The translations under genes were made by a program, and so were the position numbers. Below are positions 35,904 to 43,702 of a stretch of 64,000 nucleotides of DNA, in pieces. Source of the stretch: Streptomyces iakyrus (lineage in GTDB: Bacteria > Actinomycetota > Actinomycetes > Streptomycetales > Streptomycetaceae); the NCBI RefSeq assembly GCF_000717055.1, contig NZ_JNXI01000006.1, positions 124,001 to 188,000 of the forward strand. The letters are read 5' to 3'. Position 1 is the first letter of the stretch. Each line of letters begins with the position of its first letter. The notes below the pieces were generated by a model that did no database searches, had not been told where the DNA came from, and was given only the letters and a program-made list of their open reading frames with translations.

Positions 35904-36826
35904 AGCTCATCTCCGTAGGCGGCGACGACGTCGGTGGGGTTCGTCCACGCCCTGTGGGAGGCGGGCGTGGCGGGGGAGGCGGCGTTCATGACCTCGTGGA
36001 CGAGGCTGGGCAGAACGCTCGGGGACAGGCCCTTGACGCGATGGCGTTCGAGGGCGGCCCGGAGATGGGTGGGGGAGATGCCCTCGTCGAGCAGTTTGCG
36101 CACCTGTCCGCCGAGCTGGTTCAGGAAGGCGTCCGGCGGGCGGTGGTTGCACGCGGCGACGTACTCGCCAAGGAGCTGCTTGGCCGAGACGGTGTCGGGT
36201 GCGAGGGCGCTCGCGCCCCCCGAAGGGGTATCTCCTAGATCCATGATCCTAGGTCCTAGATCCGGGCAGTGAGGCTTCACCGACGGCTCCGTGAGTCCTC
36301 CGTGAGTCCTCACTGAGGACTCACGGAATCTACCCTGACCTGCGACTTCGTCATCGGTGTCCGGATTCACTGCGGGCTCGCGCATCTCCCGTGAGCCCTC
36401 ATGTAGGGCTCCGTGAGGTGGCAGTGAGGGCTCCGCGAAGCCGACACCCTGAGCGGCGCTCGGGGTGGCTCCGGCGGGAACGTCGTGGTGCGGGCAGGCC
36501 GGGAGGCGGCTCTTGCTCGGCCGGTTGATCTTCTGGTGCCGGCTCCAGGTGACGATGTGCATGTACCGCTTGTCGTCCGGCCCCTTGTAGCGGCAGAGCA
36601 GCCCGGCGTCGGCGAGCTGGGCGAGGTCCGTCTCGACGTCCGAGGGCCCGTGTTCCGGGCGAAGCACCCACAGTTGTCCCGCGATGATCGCGGCGTGGTC
36701 GCGGTGGCGGCCCTGGTCGTCGGCCTGGGTGAGCAGGCCGAGGAAGGTGCGCTCGGCGGTCAGGGAGACGGCGGCCAGGGACTCGGAGACGAAGGCTTCG
36801 GGCTTGATGGTGCGGATTCGTGCCAA
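35900..36826 (-). CDS. Replication initiator-like (winged-helix/DnaD-like) protein
   Basis: About 308 residues. The start follows the common LARIRTIKPEAFVSESLAAV family opening (a TTG). An ATG 51 bases further upstream would add an atypical N-terminus. The N-terminal ~110 residues are a winged-helix region (AERTFLGLLTQADDQGRHRD, YMHIVTWSRHQKINRPSKSR); the C-terminal 70 residues are helical. This family occurs before DnaC-like loaders in actinobacterial phages and integrative elements. The gene contains iteron- and hairpin-type repeats in its middle, so the origin may lie inside it. Confidence 0.7.
   Translation of the reverse strand: MARIRTIKPEAFVSESLAAVSLTAERTFLGLLTQADDQGRHRDHAAIIAGQLWVLRPEHGPSDVETDLAQLADAGLLCRYKGPDDKRYMHIVTWSRHQKINRPSKSRLPACPHHDVPAGATPSAAQGVGFAEPSLPPHGALHEGSREMREPAVNPDTDDEVAGQGRFRESSVRTHGGLTEPSVKPHCPDLGPRIMDLGDTPSGGASALAPDTVSAKQLLGEYVAACNHRPPDAFLNQLGGQVRKLLDEGISPTHLRAALERHRVKGLSPSVLPSLVHEVMNAASPATPASHRAWTNPTDVVAAYGDEL
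36289..36440. repeat. Iteron/hairpin cluster inside the rep-like gene
   Basis: CCGTGAGTCCT occurs twice in tandem (11-base period). The second copy forms a perfect 13-base hairpin with its inverse (CCGTGAGTCCTCA, one base, TGAGGACTCACGG). Related GTGAGCCCTCA and GGGCTCCGTGAGG motifs follow within ~110 bases. Just outside, CCTAGATCC is also repeated. An origin or Rep-binding site is plausible; the repeats are also translated. Confidence 0.45.
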
Positions 36827-37151
36827 GAGGGGGTGGTTCCTCACTCGGTTGTAGATGGGCGGGCACCCATTGCTCACCGTCGATGGGCGGTACGGGCCTC
36901 AGGGGTGGGGGAGTTGGCTGGTTCTGCCGCGCGCGGCACGTCGATGGCCACTCGCGCGCTTTCCGGGGGTGTCGTCAACATAGCCACACCCATGCGGCGC
37001 AAGTCCAGCCCTGTCCCGCGCAATCTCTCACGGCAGAAAGGCGCAGAGAAAGGAGTCGGGAAGGGGAGGTTGCAAAACTGCAGGGCACGATCGGCGGTTG
37101 ACGAAATAGTTGCCTTGGTGGCCGAGCCAGAAGCATCACATAGAGAAGCCG

Positions 37152-37181
37152 TTGACGCCCCGCCGACAGGGAAGCTACAAC
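37152..37181 (+). promoter_or_regulatory. Promoter candidate upstream of the XRE repressor
   Basis: TTGACG and TACAAC with an 18-base spacer lie about 160 bases before the repressor gene and upstream of its palindromic operator. The whole 36.83-37.34 kb gap is less GC-rich than its surroundings, as expected for a control region between the divergent rep operon and the repressor; it contains no gene. Confidence 0.35.
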
Positions 37182-37298
37182 ACAACACCCCACGTCAGAG
37201 CACTCGCAGAGTGGCAGTAGATGTACCGGATTTCGATACATCCGGACCTTCCGCGGTCGCTTACCCGGCCAACCGAGCGAGCGCAACATAGACGACGA

Positions 37299-37321
37299 TC
37301 GCCGGTTCACCAAACCGGCGA
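37299..37321. promoter_or_regulatory. Operator 1, CCGGTT-N5-AACCGG
   Basis: TCGCCGGTT and AACCGGCGA form a perfect 9-base palindrome with a 5-base centre, ending 21 bases before the XRE gene's start. The same CCGGTT-N5-AACCGG core occurs 380 bases to the right, on the other side of that gene. This fits autoregulation by the XRE protein. Confidence 0.6.
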
Positions 37322-37342
37322 ATGCGAGCTACAAATGGAGCC

Positions 37343-37585
37343 ATGGCAGCACGACCCCTGGAAATCGGTCCGTACGGAATACGGGCCGCCCGCACCATCG
37401 AAATCCTCCGCACCGAACGCGGCCTCGCTCAACGCGAACTCGCCGCCCATGTCACCGCCCTCGGCCGCCCGATGTCCAACACGATGCTGTCCCGCATCGA
37501 ACGCGCCCAACGCCGGTGCGACGTCGACGACCTAGTCGCTCTCGCCCAAGCCCTGGATGTCCCTCTCCTCACCCTGCTCCAGTGA
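37343..37585 (+). CDS. XRE-family repressor
   Basis: An 80-residue protein that is almost entirely a helix-turn-helix domain: IRAARTIEILRTERGLAQRE, then a recognition-helix region ending MLSRIERAQRRCDVDDLVAL, the classical Cro/CI fold. GGAG lies seven bases before this ATG. An in-frame ATG 21 bases earlier is weaker. It is divergent from the replication/mobilisation operon and upstream of xis-int, with matching palindromes on each side. I infer that it represses excision/integration and perhaps replication of the element. Confidence 0.8.
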   Translation: MAARPLEIGPYGIRAARTIEILRTERGLAQRELAAHVTALGRPMSNTMLSRIERAQRRCDVDDLVALAQALDVPLLTLLQ

Positions 37586-37684
37586 TCGGCTCGTGAGGCG
37601 AGAGGCAGCCGACTCCTGCGCGTCCGGCCCCCTGCCCTGCCGGCTCGTGAGCTGAGTCCGCCGGGGGCTTATAGCACCCGATGC

Positions 37685-37701
37685 CCGGTTACCGAAACCG
37701 G
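37685..37701. promoter_or_regulatory. Operator 2, CCGGTT-N5-AACCGG
   Basis: A second palindrome with the same half-sites and the same 5-base centre length as operator 1, lying 100 bases after the XRE gene and 110 bases before a 36-residue gene that leads into xis and int. Shared half-sites indicate a common regulator. Confidence 0.6.
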
Positions 37702-37795
37702 GGATTCTCCGGATGGTTTGAGGTGTCCAACGGGACCGACCCCTCTGTCCCACGTGGCTAGACGCGCCCCAACCCAACCAAGGGAGTACACGAAG

Positions 37796-37906
37796 TTGCC
37801 TGCGCCTTCCCCCCGTACCGAAGAGCCGGCTGTCGCAGAGTTCCGCCCCCACTCCAGCGTCCTCCGACCGACCGTTTCGGCTCTTCCCCACGCCTTCAAG
37901 GCGTGA
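37796..37906 (+). CDS. 36-residue peptide of unknown function
   Basis: A TTG start preceded by AAGGGAG (nine-base spacing) gives MPAPSPRTEEPAVAEFRPHS and SVLRPTVSALPHAFKA. It sits between operator 2 and xis. It could be a leader peptide or a small regulator of the xis-int transcript. The remaining ~210 bases before xis show no other gene. Confidence 0.4.
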   Translation: MPAPSPRTEEPAVAEFRPHSSVLRPTVSALPHAFKA

Positions 37907-38119
37907 GCTCGGCCCGAGGCCCCGCCTGACAAGTGCGCGGTTGCGAGACGCCTGCCCCGCACATCGCCAGCCCTCGTGCCCACGACGCGTCACGCCGTAA
38001 CCGCTGACGCCTCAATGCCCTGGCAAGGCTGATTGGCCTTCTACTGAACCGGCCTACAGCCCGGCTGCCGAATCGCCGGGCCACTCATCCCACCCCACCT
38101 GCACCGCCAAGGACTCCCC

Positions 38120-38326
38120 ATGCCTGCCCGCTTGCTCTCCATACCCGCTGTCGCCGCCGCTCTGGACGTCGACCGCCGCACCGTCTACCGCTTCATCGCC
38201 GCCGGCGACTTGCCCGTCGTCGATCTCCGTACCGGCCCCGGCCGCTCCCGCGTGCGTGTACCCGCTGCCGGGCTGGAGGAGTTCATCAGCAGCAGGACCG
38301 TCACCCCGGCCATGGCTCGTCACTGA
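38120..38326 (+). CDS. xis: Excisionase (helix-turn-helix)
   Basis: A 68-residue protein of the MerR-like excisionase type: LSIPAVAAALDVDRRTVYRF and IAAGDLPVVDLRTGP, then a basic wing (RSRVRVP). It should bend attachment-site DNA and steer the integrase toward excision. It lies 48 bases before the integrase reading frame and in the same frame, separated by the xis stop codon, so the two are co-expressed. Confidence 0.85.
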   Translation: MPARLLSIPAVAAALDVDRRTVYRFIAAGDLPVVDLRTGPGRSRVRVPAAGLEEFISSRTVTPAMARH

Positions 38327-38374
38327 CCCGCACCTGTTTCCGAATCCCTCGACAGTCGAACAAGGAGTAGATCC

Positions 38375-39478
38375 ACGTACCTCCGGAAACTGGCATCCGG
38401 CAAGTGGCAGGCGACCGTACGCAACAGAGCGGGAGACCGGTTCAGCGAGTCGTTCCCCCTCAAAGCACAGGCCCGAGCCTGGGGCGCCGACATGGAGAAC
38501 CAGTTCGCTCGCGGCGCCCTGCGCGACCCGCGAGCGGGCGAGATCTCCTTCAGCGACTGGCACGACCGATGGTGGAACGCCCGCATCGTCGAGCCCCACA
38601 CCTTGCGCGGCGACGCCTCCTCCATCAAGAACCATGTCCTGCCCTACTGGGAGGGCTGGGAGATGCGGGCCATCACACGCATGGACATCCAGAGCTGGAT
38701 CCGCGCCCTGGTGGAGAAGGGCGCCGGAGCCTCCGCGATCAAGAGGGCGTACAACCTGACGTCCTCCATGATGCGCGCGGCAGTCGACGACGACATCCTC
38801 GCGGTGAGCCCTTGCCGCAACATCGACCTGCCGGCCATCGCGGTCAAGCCGCCGCAGTGGTTCACGCTCGATCAGGCGCAGAGCATTCTGGACGAACTCC
38901 CCACGCCTTGGCGGACGATGTGCTTGCTCGGCTTCTACACCGGGCTGCGCTGGGGCGAGCTCTCCGGCCTTCACCGCCACCGCATCGACCAGCGCCGCTC
39001 GCGCCTCTTCGTCGTGGAGGTCAACACCAAGAGCGGCATCAAGGAGTATCCGAAGAGCTCCAAGAGCCGTCGCGAAGTCCCGCTCCCGCCCCACGTCCTC
39101 GAGGCCCTCGAACGCCACATCCACCGGCTCGAACGGGACGCCGTGGTGTTCACCACCATCACCAAGGGTCGCGCCGGCCGCCTCCTCAGCGACAGCAACT
39201 GGCGCACACAGACGTGGTGGCCGGCCGTCGACGGCGCCCGCTACTTCGACGGCGACGGCGAGCAACAGCCTGTCCCGCACTACCCGCCGCACTCCATGCG
39301 CCACACCTGCGCCTCATGGCTGGTCCAGAAGGGAGTCTCGCTCTACGAGGTCCAGCACCTCCTCGGTCACGAGAGCTTCCAGACCACCCAGCGCTACGCC
39401 CACCTGCAGCCGGACGCGCACAAGGCGGTGCTCGGAGCCTGGGAGCGTCTGGACGCGCCGCTGACCATCGCCGCATGA
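38375..39478 (+). CDS. int: Tyrosine-family site-specific integrase, unusual ACG start
   Basis: A 367-residue recombinase. The arm-binding part reads YLRKLASGKWQATVRNRAG; the catalytic part has GLRWGELSGL (Arg I) near 190, a Lys in KSSKSRREVPL, HSMRHTCASWL (His-x-x-Arg) near 306 and LGHESFQTTQRYAH with the nucleophilic Tyr near 340. All catalytic residues are present. The coding pattern begins well before the first ATG, which would start at MENQF and lose most of the N-terminal domain. The only start that fits AAGGAG is an ACG seven bases after it. It may be a mutated ATG, which would lower expression. A terminator follows. Confidence 0.85.
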   Translation, partial: TYLRKLASGKWQATVRNRAGDRFSESFPLKAQARAWGADMENQFARGALRDPRAGEISFSDWHDRWWNARIVEPHTLRGDASSIKNHVLPYWEGWEMRAITRMDIQSWIRALVEKGAGASAIKRAYNLTSSMMRAAVDDDILAVSPCRNIDLPAIAVKPPQWFTLDQAQSILDELPTPWRTMCLLGFYTGLRWGELSGLHRHRIDQRRSRLFVVEVNTKSGIKEYPKSSKSRREVPLPPHVLEALERHIHRLERDAVVFTTITKGRAGRLLSDSNWRTQTWWPAVDGARYFDGDGEQQPVPHYPPHSMRHTCASWLVQKGVSLYEVQHLLGHESFQTTQRYAHLQPDAHKAVLGAWERLDAPLTIAA

Positions 39479-39482
39479 ACGT

Positions 39483-39514
39483 CCTTCGCCCTGTCCTCAT
39501 GGACAGGGCGAAGG
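39483..39514 (+). terminator. Rho-independent-type terminator after int
   Basis: CCTTCGCCCTGTCC and GGACAGGGCGAAGG form a perfect 14-base stem with a TCAT loop, then a T-rich tail (TGTTTGTGTGTTTG). It starts five bases after the int stop and faces the converging minus-strand operon, so it may serve both. Confidence 0.8.
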
Positions 39515-39540
39515 TGTTTGTGTGTTTGCGGAGACGTCGG

Positions 39541-39789
39541 TCAGGGGCGTCGGTCGGTCCGCTCGTCTTTTCTCGGCGCGGCCAAGGGCGACTGCGCACT
39601 GGATGCTTGGTCGGGAGCGGTGGCTTGGTGGCCGTGTAGTCGATAGACCATGTCGTCGGGACAACGGTCCAGGCGGGCCCGGCGCCAGGCGACGTCGTAG
39701 GACAGGGGTGTTGCGCTGCGCCGTTGAATGAACAGGGCTCGGAGGCTGGTCAGGGGTGCCAGCAGCATCCGCCACAGGGCGAGCTTCAT
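39541..39789 (-). CDS. 82-residue protein, last gene of the cyclase operon
   Basis: Coupled to the preceding gene by an ATGA overlap. The N-terminus (MKLALWRMLLAPLTSLRALF) is hydrophobic and could be one membrane helix or a signal-like segment; the rest is polar and Arg/Gln-rich. I recognise no family. Its place at the end of a six-gene operon with a cyclase suggests it contributes to the same function. Confidence 0.5.
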   Translation of the reverse strand: MKLALWRMLLAPLTSLRALFIQRRSATPLSYDVAWRRARLDRCPDDMVYRLHGHQATAPDQASSAQSPLAAPRKDERTDRRP

Positions 39790-40487
39790 GGGTGCGCCCT
39801 TCGGGGTGCTCCGTCAGACCCGGACATGTTCGGGTCTGCGATGCCGCTGGGGAGACTGCCGCCGTTGAGAGCCTTAAGGGAGTCGGACAGCACGAGCATG
39901 GCCTGCTGTCGCTTCTCGATGTTCGTGAACCCTTGGCCGACCTGCTCCCATTGCTGCAGGAGCGGGAACCACCAGCGGTCGCAGGAGCAGATCAGGCGAG
40001 CAAGCCGCTGGAGTTCGGCAACGTGCTCGTCGCCCAGGGCGCCGGGGGCGTGGTGTTCGAGTTGGTCCAGGACGACGAGGTCCGGATGGTCGTAGAGGTT
40101 CTCCTTCAAGAAGCGCAGGCGGCGGACGCGCTGCTCGTCCGCTGCCCGCTGAGCCAGCAGCTCCTGTGCTGCGCTGGGCAGACCAAGAGTCGCCTTGACG
40201 TTCAGCAGGCAGTAGTTCGGGGCACGGCGGGGCAGAGCGCCGAGAGCCGCGTTGACGACGTCCTGCGCGGCGGGCACGTCTGAGGCGCACAGACGTACCG
40301 CTGTCTCGGTCGCCGTGGCATGCACGGTGGCGCGAACCGTCTCCTCCACGCTGGGAGGCACCCGCCACAGTGGTCGCCAGGTGATTGTGTATAGGGCCTC
40401 GAAGGCGATGCCATCGGTGGCACTGGGCAACAACCGTGGCTGGGCAGACCTACTCGTACGGACGGCGCGGCGCCATGGCCACCTCAT
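39786..40487 (-). CDS. Unknown 233-residue protein of the cyclase operon
   Basis: Starts within the stop of the NTPase gene (ATGA) and ends within the start of the next gene, so three genes are translationally linked. The soluble, mostly helical product has segments SVEETVRATVHATATETAVR, RFLKENLYDHPDLVVLDQLE and LICSCDRWWFPLLQQWEQVG. No family or catalytic motif is recognised. Possibly a subunit of the NTPase complex. Confidence 0.6.
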   Translation of the reverse strand: MRWPWRRAVRTSRSAQPRLLPSATDGIAFEALYTITWRPLWRVPPSVEETVRATVHATATETAVRLCASDVPAAQDVVNAALGALPRRAPNYCLLNVKATLGLPSAAQELLAQRAADEQRVRRLRFLKENLYDHPDLVVLDQLEHHAPGALGDEHVAELQRLARLICSCDRWWFPLLQQWEQVGQGFTNIEKRQQAMLVLSDSLKALNGGSLPSGIADPNMSGSDGAPRRAHP

Positions 40488-42730
40488 ACGAGGTTCTCTT
40501 CGAGCGGGAAGACCGTGCGCACACGGCTGTCGACGAGATGGTTGTAGAAGTCGTCGGCCACGCTGACGCCCTCAACGGTGGAGATGCCGCGCAGCCCGTT
40601 CATGAACCTCCAGCCGGCCTCGAACATGTTGTGGCCCCGCAGCGCCGGCAGAAGCTGGTCGCGCAACTGCGTATAGGCGCGGGGATCGTCGGCACAAGCA
40701 CGAATCCAGTCCGTCAGACGCGAGGTGACCTGGGCGGCGGTCTCCGACGAAGACAGCAGGTCGTGCACGCCGCGCTGTACGTCGATGTCCGGGGGAGGGG
40801 AGCCCAGGAGCCACGGCGTGCCGTCGTGGCTGAGGGTCATCAATGCAAGGAAGGCCAGGGCGCCGCTGCGCGCGGAGGAGACCTTGCCCTGCTGCCAACT
40901 CTGGACCTCACCGGCCAGCCGCTGGGCGACGGTGGGGTGTTGGACCAGAGCATCGAAGGCAGCCTGGACTTGGCCGATCACGGTGCCGCCGGTGTTTTTG
41001 TGCGCGACCCGGCGCAGGCGCACCATTGCCCGCTTGGCCAGAGAAGTGGCGACGGAGGAGTCCTCCAGGACGCGTCGGCACACTGTAATAACCGCGGGCG
41101 CGTAACTCTCCTTCTCCGCCCATCCGTACAGCGCCTCCCACGCCAGGCGCCCCACGTGTTCGTTATGCACGGCACGTTCCATGACCGCACCAAGCACCTT
41201 GGGGTGAGTGCTGCCGACCAGGCCGCCCAGTGTCGTGAGGTAGTCCACCGATCCGTGCCGTACGGTGAGCTCGGCCAATGCAGCCACTGCGTGGTCTTCC
41301 GGCTCGGCGCTTTGAGCCGTCGCGACGAGCCAGGTCAGCAAGGGCTCACGCATGACGTCGTAGTTGTCCCAGACGTACTCCAGTACCGCGCGTCCATAAT
41401 CAGGCCGGTCGAAGACCACGGTGTCCTGCAGGTCGACTTCACCGCCGACATCCTGGATGCGCCGGCGCATTCCCCGTCCGGCCAGCGCGCTGAGGGGCGG
41501 TGAGAATTTTGCTGCTGCGCCGGGAGCGTCGGGGGCGTCGCCGATGGCTTTTAGCAGAGCGGCCGCACTGCGCGCGACGAGGGGCATGGGTGCCGTCTGC
41601 TGCACAGCCATGGCCAGCAGCAGACAGCGGTCCTCCACGGTGAGTGAGGGGTTGTCGTGTGTGCGCAGGCTGTTCATCTCGCCGAACCGGCCGTCCAGTT
41701 CGCCGCGCCAGTCGGTCAGAGCCGCGATGATGCGTTCTTCCAGCGTGGGCGGGGTTCCGCCGTCGGAGTCTGCCCGCACTCGCGACTGCTGGGAGCCGAC
41801 GTGGATATGTTCCTTCCAAGCCGTCACAGCGGAGTGCGCGGCCCGTACGGCGGCCACCGCCGTCAGTCCGCGCAAGGAAGCCATGGCCTTGGGGAAGGAG
41901 CGAAGCGATGTGACCAGCTGTCCGTAGCCGTTGGCGTCCAGATGCGCCTCTACGACTTCCTGGGCATCGGGAGCCTCGTGCAGACGAACCACTTGGATGC
42001 CGTCGCGATCGCTGAGACGGTGATCTTTCCACAGGTCCTGTGCCACGGTCAGCGCCAGATAAGAACCGCAACCCCGGAGGTGGGCGGCGTGTTCTGATAG
42101 CGCGTCGAGGAAGTCGGCCGATACCTGATCTTTCTCCGGGTGCTTGAGGTCAAGCTGGTAGGCGTGCGCGATCTCCAGCGGCAGGCGTCCTTTGCTGGGG
42201 GTCTTCCAGTCTGCGTCCAATTTGACCAGGGTGGCGTCGTGAGCAGTGTGCTCGGCCAGAAGCCGCAGCGCGAGGGTTGTCGAGCCGTATGAGCGGGGCG
42301 CGACGATGATGATCACGGGCTGGTGTGGGCGGCTGGTACTGGGATTGACGATCTGCTCCCAGATCGTGTTCCAGTGCGCGCTGCGAACGAACGGCTGATC
42401 GAGCAGTCGCTCACGACTTTGCTCGACGCCCTCCAGCAAGTCCTGCTTTCGGGTCTCCAGGATCAGCTGTTTGATGTAGTGGGCGACGACATCGGGGTCC
42501 CCATACACGTGTGTCGCCCGGTCCTCCGTTTCATGCACGCGATGCGCGGGCGAGACGGCATCCGGTGGTAGGGGAGCGAGGGAAGGAGATGGGGCGTCAG
42601 GGTTCGCGTCCCGTCGATCGGGAGCACCGGATCCGGGGCGCAAGCGATGCAGCCAGCCGCCGGAGCCGTTGGACTGGTTCTCGGTAGCTTCGCTGGTCGG
42701 TTGGATGGGGTCGAACGGCACGTCAGACAT
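40484..42730 (-). CDS. Large STAND-like protein with degenerate P-loop
   Basis: A 748-residue protein with GGAG nine bases before the ATG. Residues 1-75 are low-complexity. Near 140 is PVIIIVAPRSYGSTTLALRL: a strand-loop-helix placed like a Walker A, but with Ser where the catalytic Lys should be (YGSTT instead of GKT). A STAND/NACHT-like region to about 330 follows (LVKLDADWK, YLALTVAQDLW). After that comes a long helical, HEAT-like array (LLTWLVATAQSAEPEDHAVA, HPKVLGAVMERAVHNEHVGR). In defence systems such proteins sense an infection signal. Whether this one binds ATP is doubtful. It follows the cyclase gene by 54 bases. Confidence 0.65.
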   Translation of the reverse strand: MSDVPFDPIQPTSEATENQSNGSGGWLHRLRPGSGAPDRRDANPDAPSPSLAPLPPDAVSPAHRVHETEDRATHVYGDPDVVAHYIKQLILETRKQDLLEGVEQSRERLLDQPFVRSAHWNTIWEQIVNPSTSRPHQPVIIIVAPRSYGSTTLALRLLAEHTAHDATLVKLDADWKTPSKGRLPLEIAHAYQLDLKHPEKDQVSADFLDALSEHAAHLRGCGSYLALTVAQDLWKDHRLSDRDGIQVVRLHEAPDAQEVVEAHLDANGYGQLVTSLRSFPKAMASLRGLTAVAAVRAAHSAVTAWKEHIHVGSQQSRVRADSDGGTPPTLEERIIAALTDWRGELDGRFGEMNSLRTHDNPSLTVEDRCLLLAMAVQQTAPMPLVARSAAALLKAIGDAPDAPGAAAKFSPPLSALAGRGMRRRIQDVGGEVDLQDTVVFDRPDYGRAVLEYVWDNYDVMREPLLTWLVATAQSAEPEDHAVAALAELTVRHGSVDYLTTLGGLVGSTHPKVLGAVMERAVHNEHVGRLAWEALYGWAEKESYAPAVITVCRRVLEDSSVATSLAKRAMVRLRRVAHKNTGGTVIGQVQAAFDALVQHPTVAQRLAGEVQSWQQGKVSSARSGALAFLALMTLSHDGTPWLLGSPPPDIDVQRGVHDLLSSSETAAQVTSRLTDWIRACADDPRAYTQLRDQLLPALRGHNMFEAGWRFMNGLRGISTVEGVSVADDFYNHLVDSRVRTVFPLEENLV

Positions 42731-42784
42731 ACGAGTGCTCCAGGGTGAGTGTGGGAAGAGTGGGAGGGCGGAAGGCCAGGCGAC

Positions 42785-43600
42785 TCACCGCTGGCGGCGA
42801 TCGATTCGCAGGGTGTCGATGCTGTTGGCGATCGTGGGGTCGCTGACCTGACCGTGGAACTGGAACGTGCCGCCACTGCTGGCAACTGGTGTCACCGACG
42901 CGTCGCCCGGCTGCGCAGCGGAGGAGGGAGCAGCGGCCGGCGGTGCGGCGTCCGTGACATAGGGGCGTACGGCCGGCCCGGTCAGGCCCGGCACATGAAT
43001 CCGGCAGGGCTGCTCGAAGCCGGGCTTGTCGCCGACGCGGGCAACCGCCTCAAGGAAGTGGTGTGGGCCCAAATCCTGCGTGCGTCCCGCGTGCACGGTG
43101 CGCTGGTAGACGATCTCGGAGAGCGCGGCAGCAAGGAAGCCGCCACTGTCCTTCGCGGCGGACAGCGCCTGGCGGTTCGCCTGACTGTCGAGCAGCCGGC
43201 TGGTGTCATTGATGGCGTCACCGCGGTGGTCGGGCAGGGACAGCGGGCCGATGTGCACACTGGCCCACAGCCGCAGGACGGGACTACTGGCCAGCCGCTG
43301 CCGCTCGTAGCGCATCAGAGCCGCATCGAGCCGGCCGAGCAGCGGGTCCACGAGACGTGCCAGCACCGAGGGCGGGAACAGCAGGATCGCCCCGTCGCCA
43401 CTGTCCTTGTAGCCGCCGGGAAGTTCCTGTGGGTCGGGCAGCTGACATTCAGCGATCACAGTCGCCACGATGTCGTCCACGTCGCACCGGGCGGCAGCCA
43501 TCTTCGCCTCGGGGATCTGGCTGTACTTCTCCATGTCGATCGCCACAAGGGCGAGTTCGGCGGGCACATCCAGGGGCTCTGCGTGCAGCGGCGCATCCAT
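42785..43600 (-). CDS. Class III nucleotide cyclase, Pycsar-like
   Basis: A 271-residue protein. The residues needed for a class III cyclase can be read in order: Asp22 (LALVAIDMEKYS) and Asp69 (KDSGDGAILLF) as metal ligands, VHIGPLS near 115, and Asn131/Arg135 (GDAINDTSRLLDS) for the transition state. The C-terminal ~90 residues are Pro/Ala-rich and unassigned. AAAGGA precedes the chosen ATG; an in-frame ATG 21 bases earlier is weaker. With a DUF5706-like membrane protein and a CRP-type sensor upstream, the product is expected to be a cyclic mononucleotide made on infection. The base specificity (cUMP, cCMP or cAMP) cannot be told from the sequence. Confidence 0.78.
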   Translation of the reverse strand: MDAPLHAEPLDVPAELALVAIDMEKYSQIPEAKMAAARCDVDDIVATVIAECQLPDPQELPGGYKDSGDGAILLFPPSVLARLVDPLLGRLDAALMRYERQRLASSPVLRLWASVHIGPLSLPDHRGDAINDTSRLLDSQANRQALSAAKDSGGFLAAALSEIVYQRTVHAGRTQDLGPHHFLEAVARVGDKPGFEQPCRIHVPGLTGPAVRPYVTDAAPPAAAPSSAAQPGDASVTPVASSGGTFQFHGQVSDPTIANSIDTLRIDRRQR

Positions 43601-43702
43601 TGAGCACCGTCCTTTCAGCACAGGCGGTCAGGGAAGTGCCCATGCTGATCGGGCGAGACGGCCGCCGCTGCCCAGTAGTGGGCACGCCTGAAGTGCGGCC
43701 CG

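Noticed and set aside
31394..39478. Self-transmissible conjugative element (AICE)
   Set aside because: Relaxase, MobC, replication and integration genes are present, but no FtsK-like Tra translocase was found, so 'mobilizable' is the safer term.
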